NCBI RefSeq assembly: GCF_028435365.1
Contig: NZ_JAGTJJ010000077.1
Span: 1 to 46,374 of the forward strand
Origin: Polyangium jinanense
GTDB taxonomy: Bacteria > Myxococcota > Polyangia > Polyangiales > Polyangiaceae
Length of the DNA: 46,374 nt
Direction of reading: 5' to 3'
Part shown: positions 8,240 through 16,336 of the stretch, in pieces
How the letters are laid out: each line of letters begins with the position of its first letter
How positions within the stretch are numbered: the stretch's first letter is position 1
Notes under the pieces: generated by a model
What the model saw: only the letters and a program-made list of their open reading frames with translations
The model's database searches: none
Told to the model about the DNA's origin: nothing
Program-made: the position numbers and the translations under genes

Positions 8240-8635
8240 CTAGCCGCAGGACCCTTCGCCGCAGGCCGCTTCCGCGCCCTTCTTGGGCGCCGCGACCTTC
8301 TTCGGAGCGGGCTTCGGCGCGGCCTTCGCCGTCGTCGCCGGGGCCGGAGTCGCCGCCGGCGCGGGCGTTGCCGCGGGTGCGGGTGTCGCCGCGGGTGCGG
8401 GTGTCGCCGCGGCTGCCGGGGCTTCCGCGGGCGCGGCGGCTGCGTTCGTCGCGCCTGCCGCCTCCGTACCTGCCGCCGACTCGGCCTTCTTCTCTTCCGG
8501 CGCGGCCTCTGCGGGCGCCGCCTCGGCTTGCGGCTCCTCGGCGGCCTTCACGGGCTCCTGCGTCCCGGCACAACCTGCGATCATCGCGCTCGCGCCGAGC
8601 GCCGCGAGGGTCTCGTAAATGCTCTTCGCGTTCAT
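8240..8635 (-). CDS. Candidate MNIO-modified precursor lipoprotein (BufA/HvfA-like)
   Basis: A 131-residue protein starting at ATG 8635 with a strong GAGGAG Shine-Dalgarno. It has a short signal peptide with a lipobox (MIAGC, Cys22), then an Ala/Pro/Glu-rich stretch, four ATPAPA repeats (residues 77-100), a Lys/Pro/Ala-rich segment and the C-terminus EAACGEGSCG. Cys125 and Cys130 are the only Cys residues outside the lipobox. The tail resembles the EGKCGEGKCG repeats of HvfA-type copper-binding RiPPs, present here as a single copy at the very end. It is the first gene of a tight unit with the DUF692 and DUF2063 genes. I infer an exported, membrane-anchored, post-translationally modified metal-binding peptide. 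No direct homologue can be confirmed without a search. Confidence 0.75.
   Translation of the reverse strand: MNAKSIYETLAALGASAMIAGCAGTQEPVKAAEEPQAEAAPAEAAPEEKKAESAAGTEAAGATNAAAAPAEAPAAAATPAPAATPAPAATPAPAATPAPATTAKAAPKPAPKKVAAPKKGAEAACGEGSCG
8336..8407 (-). repeat. 18-bp tandem repeat encoding ATPAPA x4
   Basis: Four in-frame 18-bp units inside the precursor gene encode Ala-Thr-Pro-Ala-Pro-Ala. Length variation between strains would change the spacer between the lipid anchor and the Cys motif without changing frame. Confidence 0.8.
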
Positions 8636-8993
8636 CGTCTGCTCCTCGATGCTTGCACCGAAACCTACGGTCGCCACCCCCTCGCGGTTCCGTTGCCCTG
8701 GATCCGCGCCCCGCCCCCGCGCCTTCGGCCTCGCTCCTCTACTCTCCGCCCGAAGCGCCCGCGGCGGCAACAACAAAGGCTTGACAGCCCCCCGCGCCCC
8801 GGTCTTTGCCGCGTGACGCCGCGCCTCGCGTGGCTGCTGTCCGCCCTCACGGCATGCTTCGGGTCCGGACCGCCCGTCTGGACGTGCAGGGTCCGACCTG
8901 CACAGCCTCCATGGCCCGCTGCATGCACCGGGACGCACGCAAGGCGAGACTCGTTCTCGGTAAGGACCTCGAGCATTCGCTGAGGAGGAAGCA
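8636..8993. promoter_or_regulatory. Divergent promoter region, RiPP unit / outer-membrane protein
   Basis: 358 non-coding bases between the precursor gene (minus) and the barrel gene (plus). It must hold both promoters. A TTGACA occurs at 8780-8785 on the plus strand, but no matching -10 was found. Clear ribosome sites lie at each end: GAGGAG on the minus strand before 8635, and GAGGAGGAAGC just before 8994. I found no palindromic metal-regulator site. Confidence 0.4.
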
Positions 8994-9608
8994 ATGACCA
9001 CCGGACGAATCGTGGCGGCCCTCGTGGCTTTCGCCGCACTGGGAGCGCCGTCGTTGGCCCACGCGCAGAACACCCGGGCAGGCCTGCCTCCTGCCGATCA
9101 GCCCGCCATCCGCGAGATCCCGCGGCCGACGTCGTTCTCTGTGGAGGGCGGCGCCGGCATCGTCGGGTTCCTGGGCGGCGTTGGCGCCCTCGGCCCCGGC
9201 TGGAACGTGCGCGTCACCGGCGCCATCAACGATCGCTGGGCGATCGAGGGTAACTACCTCGGCAGCACCAACACCCGCGCCGACACTCGCACCCAGCTCG
9301 TGATGACGTCGCTCGACGCCGGCGCTCGTTACAACCTCGCCGCTGCGGACCGCCTCCCGCTGCAACCCTTCGTCGTCGCGGGCGTCGGCTACGCCGGCTT
9401 CGCGGGCAGCTACGGCGACGGCTTCACGCTCATCGTCCCCGTCGGCGTGGGCGCGGACCGCATGCTCACCGAGAACATCAAGGTCGGCGCGCGCTTCAAC
9501 TACCGCCCGGCCTTCTTCGACAACCTCGGCTCGCCGATCACGCCCCCCAACGACGAGCCCGGCGGCGACACCTGGACCCTGCTCGCCCAGATCGGCGGCG
9601 GCTTCTGA
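8994..9608 (+). CDS. Outer-membrane beta-barrel protein
   Basis: A 204-residue exported protein. It has a Sec signal peptide with an AHA-Q cleavage site (about residues 1-24), followed by alternating hydrophobic/aromatic strands typical of an 8-stranded OmpA/OmpW-like barrel (for example AIEGNYLGSTN, SLDAGARYNLA, QPFVVAGVGYAGFAG, IKVGARFNYRPAFF) and a C-terminal Phe. There is no peptidoglycan-binding domain. Such small barrels act as structural or adhesive outer-membrane proteins; the specific role is unknown. It has an excellent ribosome site (GAGGAGGAAGC) and a strong terminator directly after it, so it is probably monocistronic and well expressed. It is transcribed away from the putative RiPP unit. 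Confidence 0.8.
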   Translation: MTTGRIVAALVAFAALGAPSLAHAQNTRAGLPPADQPAIREIPRPTSFSVEGGAGIVGFLGGVGALGPGWNVRVTGAINDRWAIEGNYLGSTNTRADTRTQLVMTSLDAGARYNLAAADRLPLQPFVVAGVGYAGFAGSYGDGFTLIVPVGVGADRMLTENIKVGARFNYRPAFFDNLGSPITPPNDEPGGDTWTLLAQIGGGF

Positions 9609-9619
9609 TCTGATCATAA

Positions 9620-9653
9620 GGAGGAGGCGGACCCGCGGAGGTCCGCCTCCTTC
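9620..9653. terminator. Strong hairpin terminator after the barrel gene
   Basis: Arms 9623-9633 and 9640-9650 are perfectly complementary over 11 GC-rich bp around a 6-nt loop, with 2-3 more pairs possible outside. It lies between the convergent barrel gene and the DUF72 gene (ending 9671) and likely serves both. Confidence 0.75.
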
Positions 9654-9670
9654 CGCCTGGGACGTACGAC

Positions 9671-10615
9671 TCAGCAGCCTGCCGCGATCCGCCGCCCGAG
9701 CGCGCGCACCGTGAGCGGCGCCGATCCTTCCACCTTGTTGTTCACCAGCACCATGAGGCTCCGCCCCTCGCGGGCGCATCGGGCCGCGACTTCCACGACG
9801 TCGGCACGGGTCTCCTCGTCCGTGGCCACGATCTTGTCGAACGGCGCGCAGATCCGCCGCCGCTCCTCGTACCTCTCGCCGGGCCGTATGGACAACCGGC
9901 ACACGACGAGCGGCGCCGTCAGGATCTTCGGCACCGCCAGTTGCCGGCCGAGCGTGGGCATTCGTTCCCACAGCCCGAGCACGTGCGTCACCCCGTACCG
10001 CGCGAGCACGTCGAGGTACGCCCTCGAAAGCAGCTCTGGGTTCCGGAGCTCCACGGCGTAACGAAACGACCGCGGCGCGGCTTCGAAGAACCGATCGAGC
10101 TGCTCGGCGAGCTGCTCGGCATCCATCCGATCCTCGGCGCGCATCGGCGACAGCACGAGCAAGAGCACGCCTACGTTCCGGGAAAAACTCTTCTCGATCG
10201 GCGCGAGCACGCGCTCCTCGAAGGCGCGTGGATCGAGGAACCAGGGCGAGCGTTGGTTTGTGCTCGGATCTCTTCGCGCCACGATTCCGCTCCACACCTT
10301 CATCGCGCAGCCGTAGCCGTCGGGCAGATCGTCGCGGTACCGCGCGAGCTCTTCGACGCGGAGCGGCGCGTAGTAACTCCGATCGATCCCTACGGTGCGG
10401 AAGAGTGGGTTACGCGTGTAGAGTCGTAGCCCGTGCGAGGTGATTTCCCGCTCGGGGATATCTTTGGGGTAGAAAATTCCTCGCCATCCCGGGAACGTCC
10501 AGGTGGACGTCCCGAGGAGAACGGTTGGGGCGAGCTTCGCGGCGATCGCGCGGTCCGCTTCGATCTCGGGGAGCTCGGGCTCCGGCCGGCCCGAGAACAA
10601 CACGAGCTGCTTCAT
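9671..10615 (-). CDS. DUF72 (YecE-like) TIM-barrel protein
   Basis: 314 residues from the ATG at 10615, which has GAAGGTG as ribosome site. Upstream in-frame codons back to 10687 are possible but look unselected. DUF72 features are clear: LLGTSTWTFPGWRGIFYP near the N-terminus, a conserved Tyr (DRSYYAPL), YAVELRNPELL, and a late strand with VLVNNKVEGSAP in place of the common FNNH/YNN motif. DUF72 proteins have a TIM-barrel fold and unknown biochemical function. It stands alone, with no partner genes in the same direction. It diverges from the partner-switching array that starts at 10971. Confidence 0.85.
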   Translation of the reverse strand: MKQLVLFSGRPEPELPEIEADRAIAAKLAPTVLLGTSTWTFPGWRGIFYPKDIPEREITSHGLRLYTRNPLFRTVGIDRSYYAPLRVEELARYRDDLPDGYGCAMKVWSGIVARRDPSTNQRSPWFLDPRAFEERVLAPIEKSFSRNVGVLLLVLSPMRAEDRMDAEQLAEQLDRFFEAAPRSFRYAVELRNPELLSRAYLDVLARYGVTHVLGLWERMPTLGRQLAVPKILTAPLVVCRLSIRPGERYEERRRICAPFDKIVATDEETRADVVEVAARCAREGRSLMVLVNNKVEGSAPLTVRALGRRIAAGC

Positions 10616-10684
10616 GTAAAACACCTTCGGCCGGGCGAGCCGCGACGAACCTAGCATGCGAAGCTCGTTTCGTCTCGACGCGGA

Positions 10685-10731
10685 CAAACCCTGGGGTTTG
10701 GCGCCGGCTTTCGGGTGAACTGCGCTACAAT
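10685..10731 (+). promoter_or_regulatory. Palindrome and -10-like box ahead of the partner-switching array
   Basis: The 355-base gap between the divergent DUF72 gene and the array holds a perfect 7-bp inverted repeat with a 2-base centre at 10685-10700 (arms CAAACCC and GGGTTTG). About 25 bases downstream is a TACAAT hexamer (10726-10731), a good -10 candidate for the array; the -35 is not convincing. If used, the leader would be about 230 bases, so another promoter closer to 10971 is possible. An in-frame ATG at 10818 exists, but the sequence after it does not look coding. Confidence 0.35.
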
Positions 10732-10970
10732 AGCTTTCTGCTTCTACCGTTCTCCGCCGTCCAACGTGGGCTTCGTGCTTTACTCACAGCCGCGATCTGG
10801 AACGTGATAGGGGTGGCATGGTAGCTGCTACCCGCGCGTGCGCGAACGGCCGCTTTGGAAGCATGTTGAGACACGTCGCGAGCCACCACGGTTGGACAGA
10901 CGGCACTCGACGTCGACGTCGGGACCGGCTAGCCTTTCTAGGCCGACGGTCGGCCGCCTTCGAGGTCCCG

Positions 10971-11528
10971 ATGTCGATTGTCAAGACCATCACACCGGCT
11001 CCGCCCATGGAAGCCGAGTTCGCCTCGAGCCGATACAGGATGATCATGGCGGCTCGCTTTACGGTGGGCGGCTTTGCTCGGGAGTGGGGTCACTGCCATC
11101 TGCTCGCGAACTACCTCGCTCGTTACGTAAGCGCGAACGAGGGGGACCCCGAGCGTCATGCGACGCTGCTTTCGACGTTCATAAACGAGCTGCTCGAGGT
11201 CATCTTTCGCAACCACGCGGTGGAGGGGCAGATCGAGCTCATCTTCCGCAAGCGGGGCCGGCACGTGATCCTGCAGATCACGCTTCCGGTCACCGAGCAG
11301 AATCGAGTATTCTATCGTATGGCCGTGCAGATCGTGAACCAGCCCGATCTGAAGAGCTGGTATCGCGCCCGGCTGGAAGATCCGGCGGATGGCGAGGATA
11401 CCATGCTTGGTTTGCTGGAGCTCGCTGCCGTATATGCCTGCTCCCTCACGATATCCGAGCCACCGGGTCAAGACAGGCTGAGCCTCTTCCTGGAGCTGCC
11501 AGAGGTCGACGATATGGGGGAGGTATGA
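10971..11528 (+). CDS. slr1658-type HATPase-like regulator, probably inactive as a kinase
   Basis: A 185-residue soluble protein starting at ATG 10971 (GAGG before it). It aligns by eye with the other two HATPase-like modules of this cluster: the N-box helix is INELLEVIFRN here, versus LNELVENAVKF (gene at 15371) and VIELVTNVMEH (17323). The Mg-coordinating Asn is therefore Val here. The Gly-rich G-box is TMLGLLEL rather than SGLGYL/GGLGLM. This kind of protein (slr1658 family, related to SiaB/SpoIIAB-like kinases) phosphorylates or holds a STAS partner. Here ATP use looks lost, suggesting a pure binding protein. ATGA overlap couples it to the STAS-methyltransferase gene. Confidence 0.7.
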   Translation: MSIVKTITPAPPMEAEFASSRYRMIMAARFTVGGFAREWGHCHLLANYLARYVSANEGDPERHATLLSTFINELLEVIFRNHAVEGQIELIFRKRGRHVILQITLPVTEQNRVFYRMAVQIVNQPDLKSWYRARLEDPADGEDTMLGLLELAAVYACSLTISEPPGQDRLSLFLELPEVDDMGEV

Positions 11529-12760
11529 GCAACTCCATCGCTCCTGCGTCTTCGGGTACGCCCTCTTCCGGCGTTCCTCCTTCATGCATGCCCGTGGCCC
11601 TCAACATGCGGCTCACGGGGAACGAGGAGCAGGAAGTCACGCTCACGGGGACGCTGCGGCCGTTCGTCGCCGAGGAAATGGCCTCGGTACGCAGCTCGCT
11701 CGAGCAGGCGGCGCGGTCGACGCGCGGCACGTTGTGCGTGAACTTGAAGCGCCTCAAGTACATGAACAATGTGGCGTTCCTCGAGCTCAACCGCTTCGTG
11801 CGGTGGGTGGCGCATACGCGCCCCGGGCTCCGGGTGAAGTTCGTCATCTCCAGCGTCATTCCCTGGGCGGTCCGCAAGTTCCAGGTGATCGCGGAGCTTT
11901 ACCCGTTCGTCACGATCGAGGTCTACGACAAGGCCTTCTATCCTATCCAGCAGGTGATCGAGGACGACGACTTCATGAACGTCCTCCGCACCCAGCAGAA
12001 GATCATCTGGGAGCACGAGCGGGAGAAGCTCGCCTGGCATGGTCTTCGTCCTGGGCTGCGTATCGCCGACATCTGCTGCGGCCTCGGGGATTTCGCGATC
12101 CTCCTGCAGAGTGATTTCCGGCCGGAGTACCTCATCGGCGTCGACCATTCGAAGCCGTTCCTTCGGTATGCCTGGCAACTCGTCTCGGACTTTGGCCTCG
12201 AGAACATCGAGTATCAATACGGCGACGCGGCGGCGCTGCTCTTGCCGGACAACTCGTTCGACTTCGTCTCTTGCCGGCTATCGCTGCAGGTGTTCCACGA
12301 GCCCGATCACATCGTGAACGAGCTCTATCGCATCTGCCGACCCGGGGGTCGGATCTACCTGACGAACGAGATGATGTCCGGCGTGACGGGCTATCCGAAC
12401 GAGGAGGTCATACGCCACGGATACATTCGGTTCCTCGAGCTTTGCCGGCGGGTCGGTATGGATCTGGATATCGGGTTGAAGACCCGGACCATCCTGCACG
12501 AGGTGGGGCTCGAGGACATCAAGATATGCCTCCTCGGTATCACGAACATGAACACCGCGCCGCATGACTTCGCCCGCGTGGTGGAGAGCTGGCTCCGCAC
12601 CGCGAAGCAGATGGCCGCGACGGCGAATGCCGAGCCCGAGCTCTACGAGGACGTATCGGCCGGCCTCACGGCGCATATCGAGGCCATCACCCGCGACAAC
12701 GGCTTCGCCATGTGGCCCATCTTTGCGGGTTCCGGGCGTAAACCTTTCCGTACTTCATAG
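11525..12760 (+). CDS. slr1659-type STAS-like domain fused to SAM methyltransferase
   Basis: 411 residues. The ATG at 11525 overlaps the previous stop (ATGA) and has GGGAGG as ribosome site. Residues ~20-140 match the STAS-like (slr1659-type) domains of this cluster. At the position where the others read NSSG and NSNG it reads NNVA, so the phosphorylatable Ser is missing. Residues ~165-400 are a class I methyltransferase: motif I ADICCGLGDFA near 180, acidic IGVDHSKP, YGDAAALLLPDNSFDFVSCR, and the loop CRPGGRIYLTNEM. The substrate is unknown. The fusion suggests a methyltransferase output controlled by a partner-switch protein. Reading frame upstream of 11525 is shadow. Confidence 0.8.
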   Translation: MSNSIAPASSGTPSSGVPPSCMPVALNMRLTGNEEQEVTLTGTLRPFVAEEMASVRSSLEQAARSTRGTLCVNLKRLKYMNNVAFLELNRFVRWVAHTRPGLRVKFVISSVIPWAVRKFQVIAELYPFVTIEVYDKAFYPIQQVIEDDDFMNVLRTQQKIIWEHEREKLAWHGLRPGLRIADICCGLGDFAILLQSDFRPEYLIGVDHSKPFLRYAWQLVSDFGLENIEYQYGDAAALLLPDNSFDFVSCRLSLQVFHEPDHIVNELYRICRPGGRIYLTNEMMSGVTGYPNEEVIRHGYIRFLELCRRVGMDLDIGLKTRTILHEVGLEDIKICLLGITNMNTAPHDFARVVESWLRTAKQMAATANAEPELYEDVSAGLTAHIEAITRDNGFAMWPIFAGSGRKPFRTS

Positions 12761-12957
12761 CGAGTGGTAATGCAATTCACGCGTTGGATGTAAACCGTCG
12801 ATTCTTTGGCGGAGGCATCACGAGGCGGAGGCAGGAGAGGAAGCGAAGAGCGTAGTGGCGTCTCCCTTCCGCCTCGATGTTTGGTGTGGCGGTCGGAGCG
12901 TAGACGGTTTAGCGTCGCAGGCTGTCTGGGCCACACGAGGCCGTTGCGAGGAGATGC

Positions 12958-15348
12958 GTGGACGTGTCGTCGGAAGCGCGTGGAACGAACAGGGGGGTGC
13001 GGCCGACTGGCCTGCTCGCACGGATGAGCAAGTTCAACACCAAGTTCATCCTGGTGACGGGCGTCAGCGTGCTGCTCGGCGCGATCCTCAACGTCCTCGT
13101 GGCGCGGCAGGGCATCCACAAGCTCAGCCGGGAGGCCACGGACGAGATCGAGCAAGGCCTCGACCAGGCGACGCGCGAGTATCTGACGAACCACCTGCGC
13201 GACACCGCGCAGCACACGAACAGCTCCCTTGCCCACGCCTACACGGACCTCGAGATCCTGGCCGACATCGTGCAAACGATGGTCGACCACGACGAGGACC
13301 TGACGCCGCTCTACGACCACGCCAAGACGCTGCCTTTCCTCCAGGACAAGCTCGTCTTTCACGAGAAGGGCGGCTGGTACGAGAACCAGAACGACGAGCC
13401 GACGGCCGTCGCGGCGTGGGGCTACCTCGGCGACAAGCAAAGCCGCGTCCTTTTGCCCGAGGCGCAGCGCGACATCGATCGCACGATTTTGCTCGACGTC
13501 GTGATGCCGTCGTTCAAGAAGCGCGGCGCCGACAAGCTTCAGCTCTATTTCGTTGGTCCTCCAAAGCATCCGTACGTGCGCCTCGCGCCCTGGGCCGACA
13601 TGGCCGCGGAGTTCGATCGCACCTCGCCGGGCCACAACGAGAAGAACTTCTACGACTTCTTTTACACGGGCCTGAGGCAGGGCTGGGAGGCGTGGCTCAA
13701 CGAGCCCGGGGGCCTCGAGCAGCGCAACTCCCAGGTCACGTTCTGGCCCCCCTACGACGACGCGAGCGGCGGCGGGAAGATCATGACGATCTTCCACCCC
13801 GTGTGGAGCAAGGACCGCAAGGCGCTCTCGGGGGCGCTCGGCCTCGATCTCACGCTCACGCAGATCGTCAAGTACATCCAGGATGTGAAGCTGAAGGAGA
13901 CGGGCTTCGCGTTCCTCACGCAGGGCGACGGAAACGTCCTCGCGGTGAGCGAGGACGGCGCGAAGCGGCTCGGCCTCCAGGCGAAGGCGGAGCGCCAGGG
14001 GCTCGAGTACCTGAAGCGGGTCCTCAAGGACAGCAACGAGCCGCAGATCGCCTCGATCGAGCTGCCCAAGGATGCAAAGGTCCAGTACCGCGACAACGTG
14101 CAGATCAACGGGGCGCCGCACTTCCTCGTCCTGCAGCGCCTCGCGCCCTTCCACATGGGCGGCGGCGGCGACAAGATCGTGGAGGACACCTGGACGATCG
14201 GGTTCGTCGTCCCGAAGAGCGAGATCTACGCCTCGCTGACCAAGGCGCAGGCGGCGATCGACACGAGCCGCACGAGCATCCAGACGAGCCAGGCGTTCGT
14301 CTCGTTCGGCTCGATCCTGGTGCTCATGGCGGGCGTCTTCCTCGTCTCGCGGAAGATGACGGGCGCGCTCGTGGCCCTGTCCGAGGGCGCGACGCGCATG
14401 CGCCAGGGCGACTACGGGGTGCGCGTGGCCGTGACGAGCGAGGACGAGATCGGGCAGCTCACGGGGGCCTTCAACGAGATGGCCGCCGAGATCCAGGCCC
14501 ATACGACCAATCTCGAGGAGCTCGTCAAGGCGCGCACGAGTGAGCTCGAGGACGCGAACAAGGAGATCATGAGCCTCAACGCCCAGCTCGCGCAGGAAAA
14601 CCTGCGGCTCGGCGCGGAGCTCAACGTGGCGCGGCAGCTCCAGCTCATGGTGCTCCCGCCCGCGCAGGAGCTGCAGGAGATCAAGGATCTCGACATCGCG
14701 GGGTACATGTCGCCCGCGGACGAGGTCGGCGGTGATTATTACGACGTGCTCCGCGGCAACGGCGTCATCAAGATCGGCATCGGCGACGTGACCGGGCACG
14801 GCCTCGAGAGCGGCGTGCTCATGCTGATGGTGCAAACCGCGGTTCGGACGTTGCTCGCCAGCAACGAGACCGATCCGACGCGGTTCCTCGGCATCGTCAA
14901 CAAGGTCATCTACCAGAACATCCAGCGCATCAGCTCGGACAAGAACCTCACGCTGTCGCTGATGGACTACAGCGATGGCAAGCTTCGGCTCACCGGGCAG
15001 CACGAGGAGGTCATCGTCGTGCGTGCTTCGGGCGAGCTCGAGCGTGTGGACACGACCGGTCTCGGGCTCCCGGTGGGCATGGACGAGGACATCACGGATT
15101 TCCTCTCCAACACCGAGATCGATCTGGAATCGGGGGACGTCGTCGTTCTCTTCACGGACGGGGTAACAGAGGCGGAACGCACCGACACGGCGCAGTACGG
15201 GGTCGAGCGGCTATGCGAGATCGTCTCTCAGAACCACAAGAAGACGTCGCAGGAGATCAAGGACGCGATCATCGAAGACCTGATGAACCACATCGGCACC
15301 AACAAGGTCTACGATGACATCACCGTGTTGGTCATCAAGAGGCTATGA
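12958..15348 (+). CDS. Membrane sensor SpoIIE/PP2C phosphatase (Cache-HAMP-PP2C)
   Basis: 796 residues from GTG 12958 (GAGGAG ribosome site); ATG 13024 is an alternative start. A transmembrane helix lies near residues 28-48, then a ~390-residue periplasmic dCache-like sensor, a second helix (~445-465), HAMP (~465-520, VTSEDEIGQLTGAFNEMAAE), a coiled coil (~520-570) and a SpoIIE-type PP2C domain. Metal-site Asp residues are intact: GGDYYD near 590, GDVTGHG, FTDGVTEA near 733 and YDDITVLV. It should dephosphorylate a STAS-like protein on sensing an external signal, as SiaA does in the SiaABCD pathway. The likely target is encoded just downstream. Confidence 0.9.
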   Translation: MDVSSEARGTNRGVRPTGLLARMSKFNTKFILVTGVSVLLGAILNVLVARQGIHKLSREATDEIEQGLDQATREYLTNHLRDTAQHTNSSLAHAYTDLEILADIVQTMVDHDEDLTPLYDHAKTLPFLQDKLVFHEKGGWYENQNDEPTAVAAWGYLGDKQSRVLLPEAQRDIDRTILLDVVMPSFKKRGADKLQLYFVGPPKHPYVRLAPWADMAAEFDRTSPGHNEKNFYDFFYTGLRQGWEAWLNEPGGLEQRNSQVTFWPPYDDASGGGKIMTIFHPVWSKDRKALSGALGLDLTLTQIVKYIQDVKLKETGFAFLTQGDGNVLAVSEDGAKRLGLQAKAERQGLEYLKRVLKDSNEPQIASIELPKDAKVQYRDNVQINGAPHFLVLQRLAPFHMGGGGDKIVEDTWTIGFVVPKSEIYASLTKAQAAIDTSRTSIQTSQAFVSFGSILVLMAGVFLVSRKMTGALVALSEGATRMRQGDYGVRVAVTSEDEIGQLTGAFNEMAAEIQAHTTNLEELVKARTSELEDANKEIMSLNAQLAQENLRLGAELNVARQLQLMVLPPAQELQEIKDLDIAGYMSPADEVGGDYYDVLRGNGVIKIGIGDVTGHGLESGVLMLMVQTAVRTLLASNETDPTRFLGIVNKVIYQNIQRISSDKNLTLSLMDYSDGKLRLTGQHEEVIVVRASGELERVDTTGLGLPVGMDEDITDFLSNTEIDLESGDVVVLFTDGVTEAERTDTAQYGVERLCEIVSQNHKKTSQEIKDAIIEDLMNHIGTNKVYDDITVLVIKRL

Positions 15349-15370
15349 CGCGTAGGAGACCGGCAACACT

Positions 15371-16288
15371 ATGAGTGAGATCATTGGCGTCTATTCGCTG
15401 GACGATTCGTTCAGCGAGCACATGTCGTTGACCCTGTACCCGGATTCGTTCGCGGTGCGGTGGAGCCTCTGCAACCTCACGGCGAACTTCATGGCGGAGT
15501 ACTTCGCCGAGCTCTTTCCGGACGCGGACAACGACGGGAAGCTCATCAGCCGGGCGGAGGTCAGCGGCGCGGTGAGCTACGTGCTCAACGAGCTCGTGGA
15601 GAACGCCGTCAAGTTCAACCGCAGCGGTGATATCAACGTCACGGTTGGGATTGGCAAGGAAGATCTGGTGTGCCTGGTGAGCAACCACATCGCCAATGGC
15701 GAGGTTCCTCCGCTGCGGGAGAAGCTGCTCGAGCTCTCGCGCGAGGATCCGGGGGAGCTCTTGCGCCGCCAGGCCGAGGCGAACGCGGAGGACGTCGAGG
15801 CGACGGGCTCCGGGCTCGGGTATCTCATCATCATGAGCGATTATGGCGTGAGCCTGGGGTGGAAGCTCGATCCGGTCTCAGCGCAGAACACTTGCATCAG
15901 GACGATGGCGCGGCTGCCCATCTTGAAGGAAAGGGCCAGAATGGAAATCAAAGGTGGAAACTATCGAGTCTGGTACGACCCCGCGGAGGTCACGGTCTAC
16001 TTCGAGGGTATCTTGCGCCTCGGCGGGCCGCAGGAATACCAGCCGATCGAGGATCTCCTCGAGAAGGTCCTCCTGGGCAATGCGAAGTCGATCACGATCG
16101 ACATGCGCACGCTGAACTTCCTGAACAGCTCTGGCATCAACGTGCTCTACAAGTTCGCGATTGCCATGCGGAAGAAGGGCGACGTGCAGCTTGTCGTCCG
16201 GGGCTCGAAGGCGATTCCGTGGCAGGGCAAGTCGCTCCCGAACCTCAAGAAGTTCAACCAGAACTTCGAGATGATCTTCTGTGACTGA
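15371..16288 (+). CDS. Fused slr1658-type kinase and slr1659-type STAS-like protein
   Basis: 305 residues, 22 bases after the phosphatase gene. Residues 1-190 form a HATPase-like domain with an intact N-box (LNELVENAVKF) and G-box (GSGLGYLIIMSDYG). Residues 191-305 form a STAS-like domain with the NSSG acceptor loop (LNFLNSSGINVLYKF). Kinase and substrate are normally separate proteins, so this is a self-contained switch. An in-frame ATG at 15941 sits exactly at the domain border behind AAGGAAAGG, which may permit a separate STAS-like product. I infer that the upstream membrane phosphatase resets the phosphorylated STAS part. Downstream partner unknown. Confidence 0.8.
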   Translation: MSEIIGVYSLDDSFSEHMSLTLYPDSFAVRWSLCNLTANFMAEYFAELFPDADNDGKLISRAEVSGAVSYVLNELVENAVKFNRSGDINVTVGIGKEDLVCLVSNHIANGEVPPLREKLLELSREDPGELLRRQAEANAEDVEATGSGLGYLIIMSDYGVSLGWKLDPVSAQNTCIRTMARLPILKERARMEIKGGNYRVWYDPAEVTVYFEGILRLGGPQEYQPIEDLLEKVLLGNAKSITIDMRTLNFLNSSGINVLYKFAIAMRKKGDVQLVVRGSKAIPWQGKSLPNLKKFNQNFEMIFCD

Positions 16289-16336
16289 TAGGAGAGGGGA
16301 ACGTAGGGCGCCCGCGGCGGAGGATTTCTTCGAACG

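Noticed and set aside
8780..8785. TTGACA as a -35 box for the barrel gene
   Set aside because: No acceptable -10 at 16-18 bases, and the start codon is over 200 bases away.
10818..10970. N-terminal extension of the first slr1658-type protein
   Set aside because: The 51 added residues are unlike the paralogues and Arg/His-rich; ATG 10971 has a GAGG site.
12791..12911. 9-bp inverted repeat (TAAACCGTC / GACGGTTTA) in the gap before the membrane phosphatase gene
   Set aside because: Arms are about 100 bases apart with no supporting structure; could be chance.
12643..15003. Long minus-strand frame antisense to the membrane phosphatase gene
   Set aside because: Low-complexity Arg/Leu/Val/Asp product typical of antisense reading in GC-rich DNA; the plus-strand protein has clear domains.
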